A stretch of 64,000 nt of DNA from Clostridium beijerinckii (GCA_003129525.1 CP029329.1:3146501-3210500); one strand, 5' to 3'. Positions 37,288-47,723 are shown, counted from the stretch's first letter. Numbers and translations: made by a program. Notes: generated by a model from the sequence alone, not told the origin.

Positions 37288-38196
37288 CTAATTAATTACA
37301 TTATCAATTAAATCAATGTATTTTTTAGTAGCTTCGTCTAAAAGAACTCCTTCATACCAATTGTTATTATTATTCCAATTACCAAAATATTTAGTCTTTA
37401 ATATTATTTCCGGTCTATATTCAAAATGTAAAATATCAAAATGACCCCACTTTCCTCCCCAAACAAAATTGTTATTTTCAAAGGCTTCAACTAATTCTTT
37501 AGGATATTCTTTCAACCTCTCTTTTCCTTGGTTTTCTGAACTCCATTTCCAATAATCTTTTTTATCACTTTTTAAATCAATTGCTATTCCATAAGAATGA
37601 GGACTTAATCTTCCTGTTCCTGATATAACTCTATAATTGTATGTTCCACTAGCAGGATAAAGAATACTTCCTATATCACCTCTAGCTTTTGCAAGTGGCA
37701 TAACTTCTTTTAATGCTGCTTCTAAAGATGTATTAGCTTTATTTTTACTATTAAATTGATAATTAGTATATCCATACTTTAAATTAATCAAGTTTTTTTC
37801 TATGGATGTTTTAGAATTTCCATAAACTTCATTAAGCAATTCATAATGTCTAGCTCTTCCTGGATCAAAAGTTTTTTCCATAATCTCTGTACCTTTTTCA
37901 AGAGGATAATCTTGTTCTAACATATCCTGAAGATCTGGATTTGCTAATTTTTCTTCATGACTTTTCTGTTTTTTATCGTCATAAATAATTTTATTACCAG
38001 ACTTCATAATTAAATAAACTTCATCATCATTCTTCTTATCTATACCAACTACATACTCTGGATAAGCTAACATAAGTATTAACAGATCTTGCTTCATCTC
38101 AATTTTATAGTCGTTATCTTCAGATGCTTTTGCTGTAATAGGTATATTAAGAATCATTAATAAACATATTATAAAAACATTAAATCTTTTTATCAT
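37288..38196 (-). CDS. secreted M15-family peptidase (D-Ala-D-Ala carboxypeptidase/VanY-like)
   Basis: A 302-residue exported zinc peptidase acting on peptidoglycan peptides. A signal peptide covers residues 1-24 (ending TAKAS). Zn ligands in the M15 pattern are in RLSPHSYGIAIDL (His200, Asp207) and KWGHFDILHFEYRPE (His257), with WGGKW before the last. I start at ATG 38196, eight bases after AAGGTGG; an in-frame ATG eight codons upstream has no ribosome site. It is first of a two-gene operon with the amidase-domain protein. Confidence 0.86.
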   Translation of the reverse strand: MIKRFNVFIICLLMILNIPITAKASEDNDYKIEMKQDLLILMLAYPEYVVGIDKKNDDEVYLIMKSGNKIIYDDKKQKSHEEKLANPDLQDMLEQDYPLEKGTEIMEKTFDPGRARHYELLNEVYGNSKTSIEKNLINLKYGYTNYQFNSKNKANTSLEAALKEVMPLAKARGDIGSILYPASGTYNYRVISGTGRLSPHSYGIAIDLKSDKKDYWKWSSENQGKERLKEYPKELVEAFENNNFVWGGKWGHFDILHFEYRPEIILKTKYFGNWNNNNNWYEGVLLDEATKKYIDLIDNVIN

Positions 38197-38280
38197 TACA
38201 TACACCACCTTATAAACCATATAAATATATACTGTCCCAAGAATTAAAATACTATGTGCTATTAAGTCTTTTTAGCAAAA

Positions 38281-38313
38281 AAAATAACAAGTCAATCCAA
38301 CTTGTTATTTTTT
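38281..38313. terminator. terminator after the 113-residue gene
   Basis: AAAATAACAAGT pairs with ACTTGTTATTTT around a short loop, with T runs on both sides. The same AATAACAAGT arm recurs in the hairpin after guaB (46055-46106). Confidence 0.7.
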
Positions 38314-38385
38314 CATTATAATTATTTTTTGATCTATTTTTCTTCTAATTTAAATAAAAACTTATTTTTAGAAATTATCTAATAA

Positions 38386-38727
38386 TTATTCTAATATGGA
38401 TATTACCCATTTATTACATGAAGTGCACTTATGTACTGTAATAACAAATAAATCAAACTTCTTATTGTCTGCCATTATTCCCATTTGATCTCTTTCTTCT
38501 TTAGTTACGAATTCATCATTTTCATCCAAGTAGCCAATTATCTCTACTAAATGATTTTTCTTAGTTTTATCACAACAACCATTGGCTCCTGCAATTTCTA
38601 TTGTTTCATAATCTAAATCAGGACTTAGTTCTTTTATAATATCTATTATATCTTCATAATCTTTTATATCATCTACAAAATCTTCTTCATAAAAAGTTAA
38701 ATCCTTAACTTGAAAAATTTTATTCAT
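38386..38727 (-). CDS. hypothetical 113-residue acidic protein with two Cys pairs
   Basis: A small acidic soluble protein. It contains GANGCCDKTKKNHLVEIIGY in the middle and HKCTSCNKW near the end, four Cys that could bind a metal. Asp/Glu-rich helices (DIKDYEDIIDIIKEL) form the first half. The start has AGAAAGATATG without a strong ribosome site. The family was not recognised. A terminator lies downstream. Confidence 0.65.
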   Translation of the reverse strand: MNKIFQVKDLTFYEEDFVDDIKDYEDIIDIIKELSPDLDYETIEIAGANGCCDKTKKNHLVEIIGYLDENDEFVTKEERDQMGIMADNKKFDLFVITVHKCTSCNKWVISILE

Positions 38728-38750
38728 ATCTTTCTCCGTTCTTATGTTTT

Positions 38751-38930
38751 CTATTTTTCTTGTATAAGCTTCTTTAATTTATTTTGAACTAACCATAGTT
38801 TCTTTTGTTTTCTATTATAAGCAACTATTCTATTTTTGTTATTCTTATTTTCCTCAATTAATTTTATATATTCTAGATCTGCAATTTTTAAGGCATCATC
38901 AATTACTAAAAGTTCTTCCTTCGTAAACAT
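38751..38930 (-). CDS. possible 59-residue Lys-rich small protein
   Basis: The frame begins MFTKEELLVIDDALKIADLE, continues with a very basic second half (about fifteen Lys/Arg), and ends in TAG. It is helical throughout, resembling small basic Clostridium proteins. The ribosome site is weak (GGAT). It lies between the 113-residue gene and the histidine kinase, in the same direction. Amino acid composition supports coding. Confidence 0.5.
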   Translation of the reverse strand: MFTKEELLVIDDALKIADLEYIKLIEENKNNKNRIVAYNRKQKKLWLVQNKLKKLIQEK

Positions 38931-39117
38931 ACTATATCCGTTACTGAAAATTATAAAAGTCTGTTATAATATTACTTATTTTTCAGTAACTTTCTCCTTT
39001 CTTTTATTATACTTAACATCTAACCTATGTTTCTTTTTCTATAACTTCTTAAGGCACAATAAAAAAATAACAAATCCATGTGCCTAATTCTTAAAGTCTT
39101 ATTTAACTTATATTAGA

Positions 39118-39164
39118 AAAGAACATCCATACATTAATCATTATAATACGTGGATGTTCTTTTA
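39118..39164 (-). terminator. terminator of the two-component operon
   Basis: AAAAGAACATCCA pairs with TGGATGTTCTTTT around a 21-base loop, 32 bases after the histidine kinase stop. Confidence 0.8.
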
Positions 39165-39195
39165 TCAATTATATAATATATACATATAGAATTTG

Positions 39196-41358
39196 TTATT
39201 TTTCAAGTATAATTATGACCTTAAACAAATCCCCATCTACGTCTACATTTAAGGTTCCCCCTTGTACTTCAACAAAACTTTTTGCAATGGCAAGACCAAG
39301 TCCTGACCCTTCTGTATTTCTAGATTTATCTCCTCTTTCAAATCTTTCAACTATGTCAAAAGCATTAAAGTTAATTTCCTCAGCCGACATATTTTTTATA
39401 GTAATCTCTACACTTTTTTCATCTTCTATTATATCTACATAAACTCTAGAACCTTCCATGGCATAATTAACAACATTAATTAAAAGATTCTCAAATATTC
39501 TATATGTCTTTTGACTATCTAGTTTTAAAATAACTTTATTTTCTGGGAAATTATTCCTTAGATTTAAATTAGAAGCACTTATTTTATCATTTAATTCTAT
39601 CTCAATTTGTCTCATTAATTCTACAATATCAATATTCACTAAATTTAGTTTAATATCTCCGCTTGTGGCCTTACTTACCTCAAATAAATCTTCAATTAGA
39701 AACTTTAATCTTTGTGATTTTTTATCTATAGTATCGATATAAGACTTTCTTTCTTCATCAGTTATGTTGTTATTTTTTAATAAATCAACATAAGTTATTA
39801 TAGATGTAAGAGGTGTCTTCAAATCATGAGAAACATTAGAAATAAGTTCTGTTTTCATTCTTTGACTTTTTACCTCTTCACTAACAGCCTTTTTAAATCC
39901 ATCCTGTATTTTTTTTACTTCATCTTTAAATGGATTAAATAATCCTAAATCTTCATTTATTTCTACGTCTAAATTTCCATCTGCAATTTTATTTGTGGCA
40001 TTTAAAAGTATTCCAAATTTCTCCTTTATATTATCTACATATTTTCTTATTATTATAAACAACGCTACCGTATATACTATAGATGCCAATATTCCAAAAA
40101 ACCACACAATAGAAATTACTGAAATCACTAAAAAGTTAATTGCAAGAACCTTTATGATTACTTTATTTGATTTATCAGTTAAATCTATATGCTCTATATA
40201 TTCGATTAAATTATTACTCCATCTTTTTAGTGATTTTATTATTTTAAATATCAATAAATTTTCCTTAAAATATTTAACTAAACCTGTTTTAAATATATGC
40301 TTTAAAAGCATATCACCTGCAAATATTAAGTAAATTGCAATTATCCATATTAGCATATTAGCTATATTGGTTAACCAAAAACCTAGTTCTGGGCTTATAC
40401 TAAAACTAATATTCCCATTACTAAATAATCCTTGTATTGTTGAATAAAGAGCATAAAATGACCCAAATCCAGAAAATACAGCTCCAATTCCAAATATAAT
40501 ACAATTAATTTCAAACGGAATCTTTAAGAAAGTTTTAATTCCAAATACATGATTTCCCTTTCCATATGGGATCATTAATCCTAATATTAATGTTCCAAAT
40601 AAAATTGTCATTATAGCTGTAATTAAAATACGGCTATTATAATTATTTTGTGACTGATATACTACTTCACTTATGTTATCTGAATACTTTAAATCTTTAG
40701 GAATTCCATAAATAAAGGTTGCATTTCTTATAGGGTTAAATTTAATATTTTTGTTATCTAACATGTTATAATCCAACGTATCTCTCATAGTAAATTCTGA
40801 AAATCTATTCCTTATTGTGTAATCATCAGCACCAAAAATATTATTTACTGAAACTCCACCATTTCCATCATAACTTATAACCATGTAAAAAGCATATTTA
40901 TTATTTAAATTTTCATTTTCAGTACTGTCTACTAATGATCTTAAATCATTATCAGTATTAGTTTTGTTTATAGATGTTTCGTTATTATAAGCTAAATAAT
41001 TAAGATTTAGGTAATTATGATTTAGATCTTCTTTCCAAAAATTTATATTGTTATTAAAATTAATTTTTATATCATCATATTCATTGAAATTTGTTTCATT
41101 TAATTTTATATATATTTTATCTCCTGTTAGCTCTTCACCATTTTCTTGATCTAAAATATCTTTATATAATACATAATTGCTTCTATAAATACTTCTTAAA
41201 ATTTCATAATTCTCATAAGGCACTGAAGGTTCTTCTTTTGCTACTTCTTTTATCTTTGGATAAAGACTAAATATACCTATTGACATTATTATTAATATTA
41301 TAAATGCTACCATATTAGTTACATATGATTTTTTACTGTTTTTCAATTTTGTATCCAA
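39196..41358 (-). CDS. sensor histidine kinase
   Basis: A 720-residue membrane kinase. One helix lies near 15-33, then a sensing region to about residue 240, then a set of further helices (about 245-440), an unusually membrane-rich layout. HAMP-like sequence follows, then HisKA with the phosphorylated His511 in SNVSHDLKTPLTS, and an ATPase domain ending in GSGLGLAIAKSFVEVQGG. It overlaps the response regulator gene by 26 bases. The start is uncertain: TTG 41358 lies too close to GGGGAG, and a TTG four codons later is also possible. The signal is unknown. Confidence 0.87.
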   Translation of the reverse strand: MDTKLKNSKKSYVTNMVAFIILIIMSIGIFSLYPKIKEVAKEEPSVPYENYEILRSIYRSNYVLYKDILDQENGEELTGDKIYIKLNETNFNEYDDIKINFNNNINFWKEDLNHNYLNLNYLAYNNETSINKTNTDNDLRSLVDSTENENLNNKYAFYMVISYDGNGGVSVNNIFGADDYTIRNRFSEFTMRDTLDYNMLDNKNIKFNPIRNATFIYGIPKDLKYSDNISEVVYQSQNNYNSRILITAIMTILFGTLILGLMIPYGKGNHVFGIKTFLKIPFEINCIIFGIGAVFSGFGSFYALYSTIQGLFSNGNISFSISPELGFWLTNIANMLIWIIAIYLIFAGDMLLKHIFKTGLVKYFKENLLIFKIIKSLKRWSNNLIEYIEHIDLTDKSNKVIIKVLAINFLVISVISIVWFFGILASIVYTVALFIIIRKYVDNIKEKFGILLNATNKIADGNLDVEINEDLGLFNPFKDEVKKIQDGFKKAVSEEVKSQRMKTELISNVSHDLKTPLTSIITYVDLLKNNNITDEERKSYIDTIDKKSQRLKFLIEDLFEVSKATSGDIKLNLVNIDIVELMRQIEIELNDKISASNLNLRNNFPENKVILKLDSQKTYRIFENLLINVVNYAMEGSRVYVDIIEDEKSVEITIKNMSAEEINFNAFDIVERFERGDKSRNTEGSGLGLAIAKSFVEVQGGTLNVDVDGDLFKVIIILEK

Positions 41359-42037
41359 CTCCCCATACCACCTTTAAATATTTTGGATTCTTCGAATCAA
41401 TTTCTATTTTTTCTCTTATATTTCTTACATGTACCATTACTGTATCTGTATTTATAGCTTCCTCATTCCATACTTTTTCATATAATTCTTCTGCTGAAAA
41501 TACTCTACCCGGATTTTTCATTAGTAAATGCAATATTTTAAATTCTATAGGTGTAACTTTTACATATTCTCCATCTACTGTTACTTCTTTTGTATCAATA
41601 TTTAATTCTAAGCCGCCAATTGTAAAGTTATTATTCTTTTCTTCAAAAGTATTTACTACACTTAAATACTTAGAATATCTTCTAAGTTGTGAATTAACTC
41701 TAGCTAAAAGTTCCATTGGATTAAAAGGTTTTGTTACATAGTCATCTGCTCCTATATTTAGTCCCATTATTTTATCCATTTCTTCTGACTTGGCAGTTAG
41801 CATAATTACTGGGAACTCAAAGTTTTCTCTAAGCTTCATAACCATAGTAATTCCATCCATCTTCGGCATCATTATATCTACTATTGCTAGATGTAAATTT
41901 TCTTTTCCAATAATCTCTAACCCTTCAACTCCATTACAAGCCTTAAAAACATTGTATCCTTGATTATTTAAATATATTGCAATAGCATCTGCTATTTCCT
42001 TTTCATCTTCTACAATTAAAACATTATATGATTTCAT
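41333..42037 (-). CDS. OmpR-family response regulator
   Basis: A 234-residue regulator paired with the overlapping kinase. The receiver has acidic pocket residues in LIVEDEKEIA, the phosphorylated Asp in VDIMMPKMDG, and Lys in VTKPFNPMEL. The winged-helix output domain follows (FKILHLLMKNPGRVFSAEEL, then VHVRNIREKIE). GAGGG precedes the ATG. Targets are unknown; nothing nearby is obviously regulated. Confidence 0.92.
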   Translation of the reverse strand: MKSYNVLIVEDEKEIADAIAIYLNNQGYNVFKACNGVEGLEIIGKENLHLAIVDIMMPKMDGITMVMKLRENFEFPVIMLTAKSEEMDKIMGLNIGADDYVTKPFNPMELLARVNSQLRRYSKYLSVVNTFEEKNNNFTIGGLELNIDTKEVTVDGEYVKVTPIEFKILHLLMKNPGRVFSAEELYEKVWNEEAINTDTVMVHVRNIREKIEIDSKNPKYLKVVWGVGYKIEKQ

Positions 42038-42290
42038 AAGTATTACACCCTCACTTTTTAATTAATATATCAATTATATAATATTATGGGATGTACTACT
42101 AATTTTTATATAATCTAATTAAACTCCCAATTATTATCTAATGATTACTATTTGTTTCTTACATATACAGTCACCTCATTTCTTGAAATTATACCGGTAC
42201 AGCTGATTAATTTTTACTATAATCAAAGTATACATTTCAGAAATAAAGATAATACTGATTAAAAACAAAAGAATTTCTAAAGAAAAATAT

Positions 42291-42329
42291 AAAAAAAGCA
42301 CGCTAATATTTAAATAGCATACTTTTTCA
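42291..42329 (-). terminator. terminator of the HD-GYP gene
   Basis: AAAGTATGCTA pairs imperfectly with TAGCGTGCTTT, followed by a T run on the minus strand, just after the HD-GYP stop. Confidence 0.65.
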
Positions 42330-42333
42330 TTTA

Positions 42334-43587
42334 TTATGCAAGTTGTTCTAATAATTCATTAAACTCATTGTTAAGATTTAAGTATATATTCATTAATTCT
42401 CTACACTGAATCTCTGCTTCTTTTATGAGATAGTCATAATTGTTTATAAATAAATTTGTTATGCTACCATCAATTTTATTATTATTAACCATATCCAATA
42501 ATATATTAATTGTCTTATCCTTACTAAATATGCCTTTATAGCTTCTTACTCCTATAAGTGCACTAATAATATCTGCTATTGCAATTATTCTTATTTCTGT
42601 AGATAATTGCTCCGCCTTTAATCCAAATGGATATCCTGAGCCATCTAATTTTTCATGATGAAGTGTTGCTACATTTCTTATATCATCTATGTTTAATTCA
42701 CTTAATATATTATATCCGATCATAGCATGACTTTTTATTATTTCAAATTCTTCATGGCTAACCTTTCCTGGCTTCTCTAATATTTCTACAGGAATTCCTA
42801 TTTTCCCTATATCATGAAGTACTGATGCTATTCTAATCCTTGTTAGTTTCTCTTCATCTAACCCACAAATTTTTGCTATTTGATAACTTATGGCTTCAAC
42901 TGTTATTGTATGTTTGACAGTTGCCTCACTTCTAAAATCAATCGAATATGCTAACATTTTACTATAAGATATCACTTCTTCTCTATTTATAATCTTAGTT
43001 TCAAAGAAACTATATAATTCATCTTCAAAAGTACCATTTACTATTTTACTTACAAAATCGAATTTTCTATCTGCTTCTACAAATAAATCTATATGTTTTT
43101 TTAGATAATTGCCTTTATCATCTTCAAAATTGCCTTTATTAAAAGATTTCTTATTTAAATAAACTCTATCTATGTAATCAGCAAAGTTTAATAATAGTCC
43201 TTCTTTACACATAACATTCATGTGCTTGTCTTCAAAATACTTAAATGTAAAGTGATGAGTCAAAACTATCTTATACAAATCCGAGAGTGGTGAAAAATAT
43301 TTTATAAATAATGCTCCATAAATGGCATGCTCAATTGGTTTTCTAGTATCCACCTCTACGAGTTTATCTATTTCAGTAACTTTATATGCACCTATATCAT
43401 GAAAAACAGATACAGCACAGATTTCAAGTATTTCTTCATCACTATAACTGCCATCTGCTTTTAATAAATTCATCATAATGTATGCAACTTGCTCTCCATG
43501 ATTTAAAAGTCTTTTGTCTACAGAATTAATTGTTCTATGTATAATAAGTATCACTTGCTTTAACGTAACTTCAAAATTTTCTTTCAT
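42334..43587 (-). CDS. HD domain plus HD-GYP domain protein
   Basis: A 417-residue cytoplasmic protein with two HD-type domains. The first (about 25-160) has NHGEQVAY, VFHDIGAYKV and LTHHFTF, but DYIDRV replaces the GYP signature. The second (about 225-400) is a complete HD-GYP domain: HTITVEAISYQIA, VLHDIGKIGIP, SHAMIGYNIL and LHHEKLDGSGYPFG. HD-GYP proteins usually hydrolyse cyclic di-GMP; no receiver or sensor domain is present. I start at 43587 because GGAG lies 5 bases upstream. Confidence 0.85.
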   Translation of the reverse strand: MKENFEVTLKQVILIIHRTINSVDKRLLNHGEQVAYIMMNLLKADGSYSDEEILEICAVSVFHDIGAYKVTEIDKLVEVDTRKPIEHAIYGALFIKYFSPLSDLYKIVLTHHFTFKYFEDKHMNVMCKEGLLLNFADYIDRVYLNKKSFNKGNFEDDKGNYLKKHIDLFVEADRKFDFVSKIVNGTFEDELYSFFETKIINREEVISYSKMLAYSIDFRSEATVKHTITVEAISYQIAKICGLDEEKLTRIRIASVLHDIGKIGIPVEILEKPGKVSHEEFEIIKSHAMIGYNILSELNIDDIRNVATLHHEKLDGSGYPFGLKAEQLSTEIRIIAIADIISALIGVRSYKGIFSKDKTINILLDMVNNNKIDGSITNLFINNYDYLIKEAEIQCRELMNIYLNLNNEFNELLEQLA

Positions 43588-43698
43588 TTTTTCTCCAATC
43601 ATTACTCCTAATTTAATAAATATAAAAGCTAATTATATATTGATCTAATGTTTTATTCAGCTATTATATCACTATAATCTTATTTACAAAAGTTAAAA

Positions 43699-43738
43699 GA
43701 CCCTAACATTTACAATATTTTGTAAATGTTAGGGTCTT
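43699..43738 (-). terminator. terminator of the MutS2-like gene
   Basis: AGACCCTAACATTTAC pairs perfectly with GTAAATGTTAGGGTCT, followed by TTTAACTTTTG on the minus strand, right after the stop codon. Confidence 0.88.
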
Positions 43739-43745
43739 CTATATT

Positions 43746-45632
43746 TTATAAATGCTCTTCTTTTCTAAACTTCTTTAATGATTTTTTAGACCCTCTTTGA
43801 ATATCCCTTTCAAGTTTTCTTTCCTTAAAACTTGAAAACAATTGATTTAAATCATATCCTTCTGGATATAATTCTTCTGCTTTAAATTCTAATTTTATTC
43901 TTTTATAATTTACCTCTAAAAATTCATTGCTAAATAGAATTGTTACATTATTAAATCTGTCTATGCCTTTATAAACTATAGCACTTAAGTTTTTTTCCAG
44001 CAGTAAAACCTTATCTCCTTGCTTATAGATATATTGTTCTTCTTTAACTTCTTCTTCTTTCTTTTTAGAAATTTTTCCATCATCTAAAAGTTCATAATTG
44101 TATTCCTTAGTTTCAATATATTTTTTACTTTTCTCAATAATACTGTCACTTATGCCCATCTTTTTAGAAATATAAAGTGCATTGCTATCGCCACTTCTTC
44201 CTATATGAAGCTTATATAAGGGTTCTAATGTATCATTTTCAAATTCCATTGCTGCATTTTCAAAATGAGGATGTTTTTGCGAAAAGTTTTTAATTTCTCC
44301 ATAGTGTGTAGATGCTACCGTAATACATCCCTTGTGATAAAACTCTTCTAAAATTGCAATAGCTAGTGCAGCTCCCTCATTTGGTTCTGTTCCACTTCCT
44401 ATTTCATCAAAAAGTAATAATGTATTCTTATTACTTTCTTTTAATATTTCTGCTAAATTCTTAACATGAGAAGAAAAAGTACTTAAAGCATTTTCAATAC
44501 TTTGATTATCTCCAATATCAACAAAAATATTATTAAATACAGCTATTTCAGTACCTTCCTTTGCACATATATGAAATCCACTTAAAGCTCCAAGTGTAAT
44601 TAATCCAACACTCTTTAATACAACTGTTTTTCCCCCTGCATTAGGTCCAGTTATAATTAAACTTCTATAATCATTTCCAATTTCAAAATCCAAAGGAACA
44701 CTATTTTTAATTAAAGGATATTTTCCTTTTACAATTTTTATATATCCATAATCATTTAATTTAGGCTCAATCCCATTAATATCTTTACTATATTTAGCCT
44801 TAGCTAAAATCATATCATACTCTGAAATAACATCTATATTGATTTTCAATTCTTGCACTCTTTGAAAAATCATTTCAGTTAAAGTCGCTAATATTTTATA
44901 TTCCTCAATGCTTTCTTCAGTTCTTAAAGAGACTAATTCAGTTGTATATTTTGAAATAACATTAGGTTCAATAAATACAGTCGTACCCTTTGAAGATATT
45001 TCAACAATGGTTCCTTGTACAAAGTTTTTATAAGACGATTTTATAGGAACTGTATATCTTCCATTTCTTTGGCTAACAAAAAATTCTTGTATATATTCTC
45101 TATTACCAGTATTTTTTATGAATTTCTCTAATTTTTCTTTAATTTTCTCTTCACAAATATCAATATATCTTCTTATTCTTTTAAGTTCTTTTGTAGCATT
45201 AGAATCAACAATTGTTCCGCGGATTGCAATCTTTATTTCATCTTCTATATCTTTTAAATCCGTAATGTTATCTCCATAAGCGCTTAAAGTTTCTGCATAT
45301 CCTTCTTTATCTTTAACAAATGCTTTTACTTTTCTACAGCCTCTAAGAAAATCTTCTATTGTAGTAAGTTCTGAAGCTTCAAGAACTCCACCTTTTTCTA
45401 TTTTCTCAATTAATGGGGAAATATCAAATATTCCTTCTAAGGGCATATGATATGATGCATCAATCAATCTTCTTCCTTCTGATGTTTCTTTTAACATTCT
45501 TTGTACTTGTTTTATATTTTTACTTGGCAATAATTTATCTATTAATTTCTTTCCTAAATTGCTTACGCAATATAATTTAACAATTTCTTTCAATTCATTA
45601 TAATTTAATTTTTCTATTGTGGCATTATTCAT
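43746..45632 (-). CDS. MutS2-like ATPase lacking the Smr nuclease domain
   Basis: A 628-residue DNA-binding ATPase of the MutS superfamily. The amino half has the MutS2-type lever/clamp region (FFVSQRNGRYTVPIKSSYKN, then GTTVFIEPNVI). The ATPase has Walker A TGPNAGGKT (about 333), Walker B LLLFDEIGSGTEP, and STHYGEIKNF. MutS2 is normally near 780 residues with a carboxyl-terminal Smr endonuclease; here the tail is only charged and helical and ends near residue 628. It may act on recombination intermediates or stalled ribosomes without nuclease activity. Confidence 0.85.
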   Translation of the reverse strand: MNNATIEKLNYNELKEIVKLYCVSNLGKKLIDKLLPSKNIKQVQRMLKETSEGRRLIDASYHMPLEGIFDISPLIEKIEKGGVLEASELTTIEDFLRGCRKVKAFVKDKEGYAETLSAYGDNITDLKDIEDEIKIAIRGTIVDSNATKELKRIRRYIDICEEKIKEKLEKFIKNTGNREYIQEFFVSQRNGRYTVPIKSSYKNFVQGTIVEISSKGTTVFIEPNVISKYTTELVSLRTEESIEEYKILATLTEMIFQRVQELKINIDVISEYDMILAKAKYSKDINGIEPKLNDYGYIKIVKGKYPLIKNSVPLDFEIGNDYRSLIITGPNAGGKTVVLKSVGLITLGALSGFHICAKEGTEIAVFNNIFVDIGDNQSIENALSTFSSHVKNLAEILKESNKNTLLLFDEIGSGTEPNEGAALAIAILEEFYHKGCITVASTHYGEIKNFSQKHPHFENAAMEFENDTLEPLYKLHIGRSGDSNALYISKKMGISDSIIEKSKKYIETKEYNYELLDDGKISKKKEEEVKEEQYIYKQGDKVLLLEKNLSAIVYKGIDRFNNVTILFSNEFLEVNYKRIKLEFKAEELYPEGYDLNQLFSSFKERKLERDIQRGSKKSLKKFRKEEHL

Positions 45633-45775
45633 CTTCTCATTTCCTTTACTTTCATATTCAAACCACGAAAGTTTATATAGATTTTTAAATTATGCTCCCA
45701 ACCATTTAAATAATAAAGACTTTTTCTATTTTTCATTCAAGTCTAAATTATAATATAACATAAAAGCACTAAAAA

Positions 45776-45890
45776 AGCCGTGGATACTCCACGGCTAAAA
45801 ATTCAACATTAAATAGAGATAGTAATCAACTATCTTAAAAGCGAATTCGTGGCTTGTATCTTTAATAGTTTTAATTAATTCAACAACAAA
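45776..45890 (-). ncRNA. candidate leader or small RNA with two hairpins
   Basis: On the minus strand a hairpin AGATAG...CTATCT (45835-45817) is followed by a strong terminator AGCCGTGGA-GTA-TCCACGGCT with a T run (45796-45776), 144 bases upstream of the MutS2-like start. A TATAAT at about 45900 lacks a clear -35. It could be a free small RNA or an attenuated leader of the MutS2-like gene. No known riboswitch class was matched. Confidence 0.35.
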
Positions 45891-46054
45891 TAAAAGTATA
45901 TTATACTTATTTTTTGAATTAATATTAATTTACTACATTTAGATACTAGACACTCACAAAATTCCCTCATTTCATTTAAAATCTATATATTAATTATAGT
46001 ATGCTACTTACTATATAATGTCAATTAAAAGTTTTAACTTTATTAGGTACTATC

Positions 46055-46106
46055 AAAAAAATAACAAGTTAATCCGTCAACATATTTGAACTTATTATTT
46101 TTTTTT
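46055..46106 (-). terminator. terminator of guaB
   Basis: AAATAATAAGTT and AACTTGTTATTT flank a 17-base loop and end in a T run on the minus strand, 20 bases after the guaB stop. Confidence 0.75.
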
Positions 46107-46125
46107 CATATACCTTATTTATTTC

Positions 46126-47634
46126 CTATTGTTGAGTATTATAATGATTATCCTTCAATATAACATCATGTGAACTACCCTCAACGATACTTGTTGCAGA
46201 AACTAATGTTATTTTCGCATTTTTTTGTAACTCTGGAACTGTAAGAGCACCACAATTGCACATAGTTGAACGTACTTTATTTAATGTTATTGTAACATTA
46301 TCTTTTAAACTTCCTGCATATGGTACGTATGAATCAACACCTTCTTCAAAAGATAACTTCTTATCTCCTCCAAGATCATATCTTTGCCAATTTCTTGCTC
46401 TATTAGAGCCTTCACCCCAATATTCTTTCATGTAATTTCCATTTATATTTACTTTGTTAGTTGGACTTTCATCAAATCTAGAAAAATATCTACCTAACAT
46501 CATGAAATCTGCCCCCATAGCTAAAGCTAAAGTTACATGATAATCATGAACAATACCACCATCAGAACATACTGGAATATAAATTCCTGTTTTATCAAAA
46601 TATTCATCTCTAGCTTTAACTACATCAATAAGTGCTGTTGCTTGACCACGACCTATACCCTTTTGTTCACGAGTTATACAAATAGATCCTCCACCTATTC
46701 CAACCTTAACAAAATCGGCTCCTGCTTCTGCTAAAAATAAGAATCCATCTTTATCAACAACATTTCCAGCTCCAACTTTAATATTTTCACCAAAGTTTTT
46801 ATGTATATATTCTATAGTTATTTTTTGCCATTCAGAAAAACCTTCTGAAGAATCGATACATAACACATCTGCTCCTGCTTCAATTAAGGCTGGAACTCTT
46901 TCTGCATAGTCTCTTGTATTAATACCAGCACCTACTATATATCTTTTTTGAATATCAATAAGTTCATTTGGATTTTCCTTATTAGCAGAATAATCTTTAC
47001 GGAATACCATATACTTTAGTTTTTGATCTTTATCAACTAATGGCAGCATATTTAATTTATTATCCCAGATAATATTATTTGCCTCTTTTAATGAAATATC
47101 TGCATCAGCATATGTAAGTTTACTAAATGGTGTCATAAATTCTGAAACTTCAGTTTTAAAATCCATTCTAGTCACTCTATAGTCTCTACTCGTTACGATC
47201 CCAAGAAGCTTTCCATTAGCGGTTCCATCATCTGTAACTGCCATAGTAGAATAACCTGTTTTTTCTTTTAACGCTACTACTTCTTCGAGTGTTGTATCTG
47301 GCTTAACATTAGCAGCACTTGTAACAAATCCCGACTTATAGCTCTTAGCTTTTGAAACCATAGCTGCTTCACTTTCAATTGATTGAGAACCAAATATAAA
47401 TGAAACTCCACCTTCTTTTGCCAAAGCAACTGCCATTTTGTCATCTGACACTGATTGCATAATTGCTGAAGTCATCGGAATATTAAGCATAATTTCCGAT
47501 TCTTCACCCTTTTTAAATTTCACAAGTGGTGTTTTTAAGCTCACATTTTGTGGAATACATTGTGTTGAAGAATATCCTGGTACTAATAAATATTCACCAA
47601 AAGTATGGGATGGTTCATTAAAGTAATATGCCAT
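46126..47634 (-). CDS. guaB: IMP dehydrogenase, Tritrichomonas-like subtype
   Basis: Oxidises IMP to XMP with NAD, the committed step of GTP synthesis. The 502 residues have the catalytic Cys319 in [17 protein letters not shown], the Arg418-Tyr419 pair in NWQRYDLGG, and two CBS domains (about 95-215). These positions coincide with Cys319 and Arg418 of the Tritrichomonas foetus enzyme, and the amino end ([12 protein letters not shown]) and tail also look like that subtype, as recalled, rather than the usual 485-residue bacterial form. GAGGAG precedes the ATG. A conventional guaB may exist elsewhere in the genome. Confidence 0.9.
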   Translation of the reverse strand: MAYYFNEPSHTFGEYLLVPGYSSTQCIPQNVSLKTPLVKFKKGEESEIMLNIPMTSAIMQSVSDDKMAVALAKEGGVSFIFGSQSIESEAAMVSKAKSYKSGFVTSAANVKPDTTLEEVVALKEKTGYSTMAVTDDGTANGKLLGIVTSRDYRVTRMDFKTEVSEFMTPFSKLTYADADISLKEANNIIWDNKLNMLPLVDKDQKLKYMVFRKDYSANKENPNELIDIQKRYIVGAGINTRDYAERVPALIEAGADVLCIDSSEGFSEWQKITIEYIHKNFGENIKVGAGNVVDKDGFLFLAEAGADFVKVGIGGGSICITREQKGIGRGQATALIDVVKARDEYFDKTGIYIPVCSDGGIVHDYHVTLALAMGADFMMLGRYFSRFDESPTNKVNINGNYMKEYWGEGSNRARNWQRYDLGGDKKLSFEEGVDSYVPYAGSLKDNVTITLNKVRSTMCNCGALTVPELQKNAKITLVSATSIVEGSSHDVILKDNHYNTQQ

Positions 47635-47723
47635 TATATCTCACTCCTCAATTTTTACATTGTAACTATATTATTTTATATGATAATACCTTTTTAACGT
47701 CATTGTCAATAAAATTCCTTATA

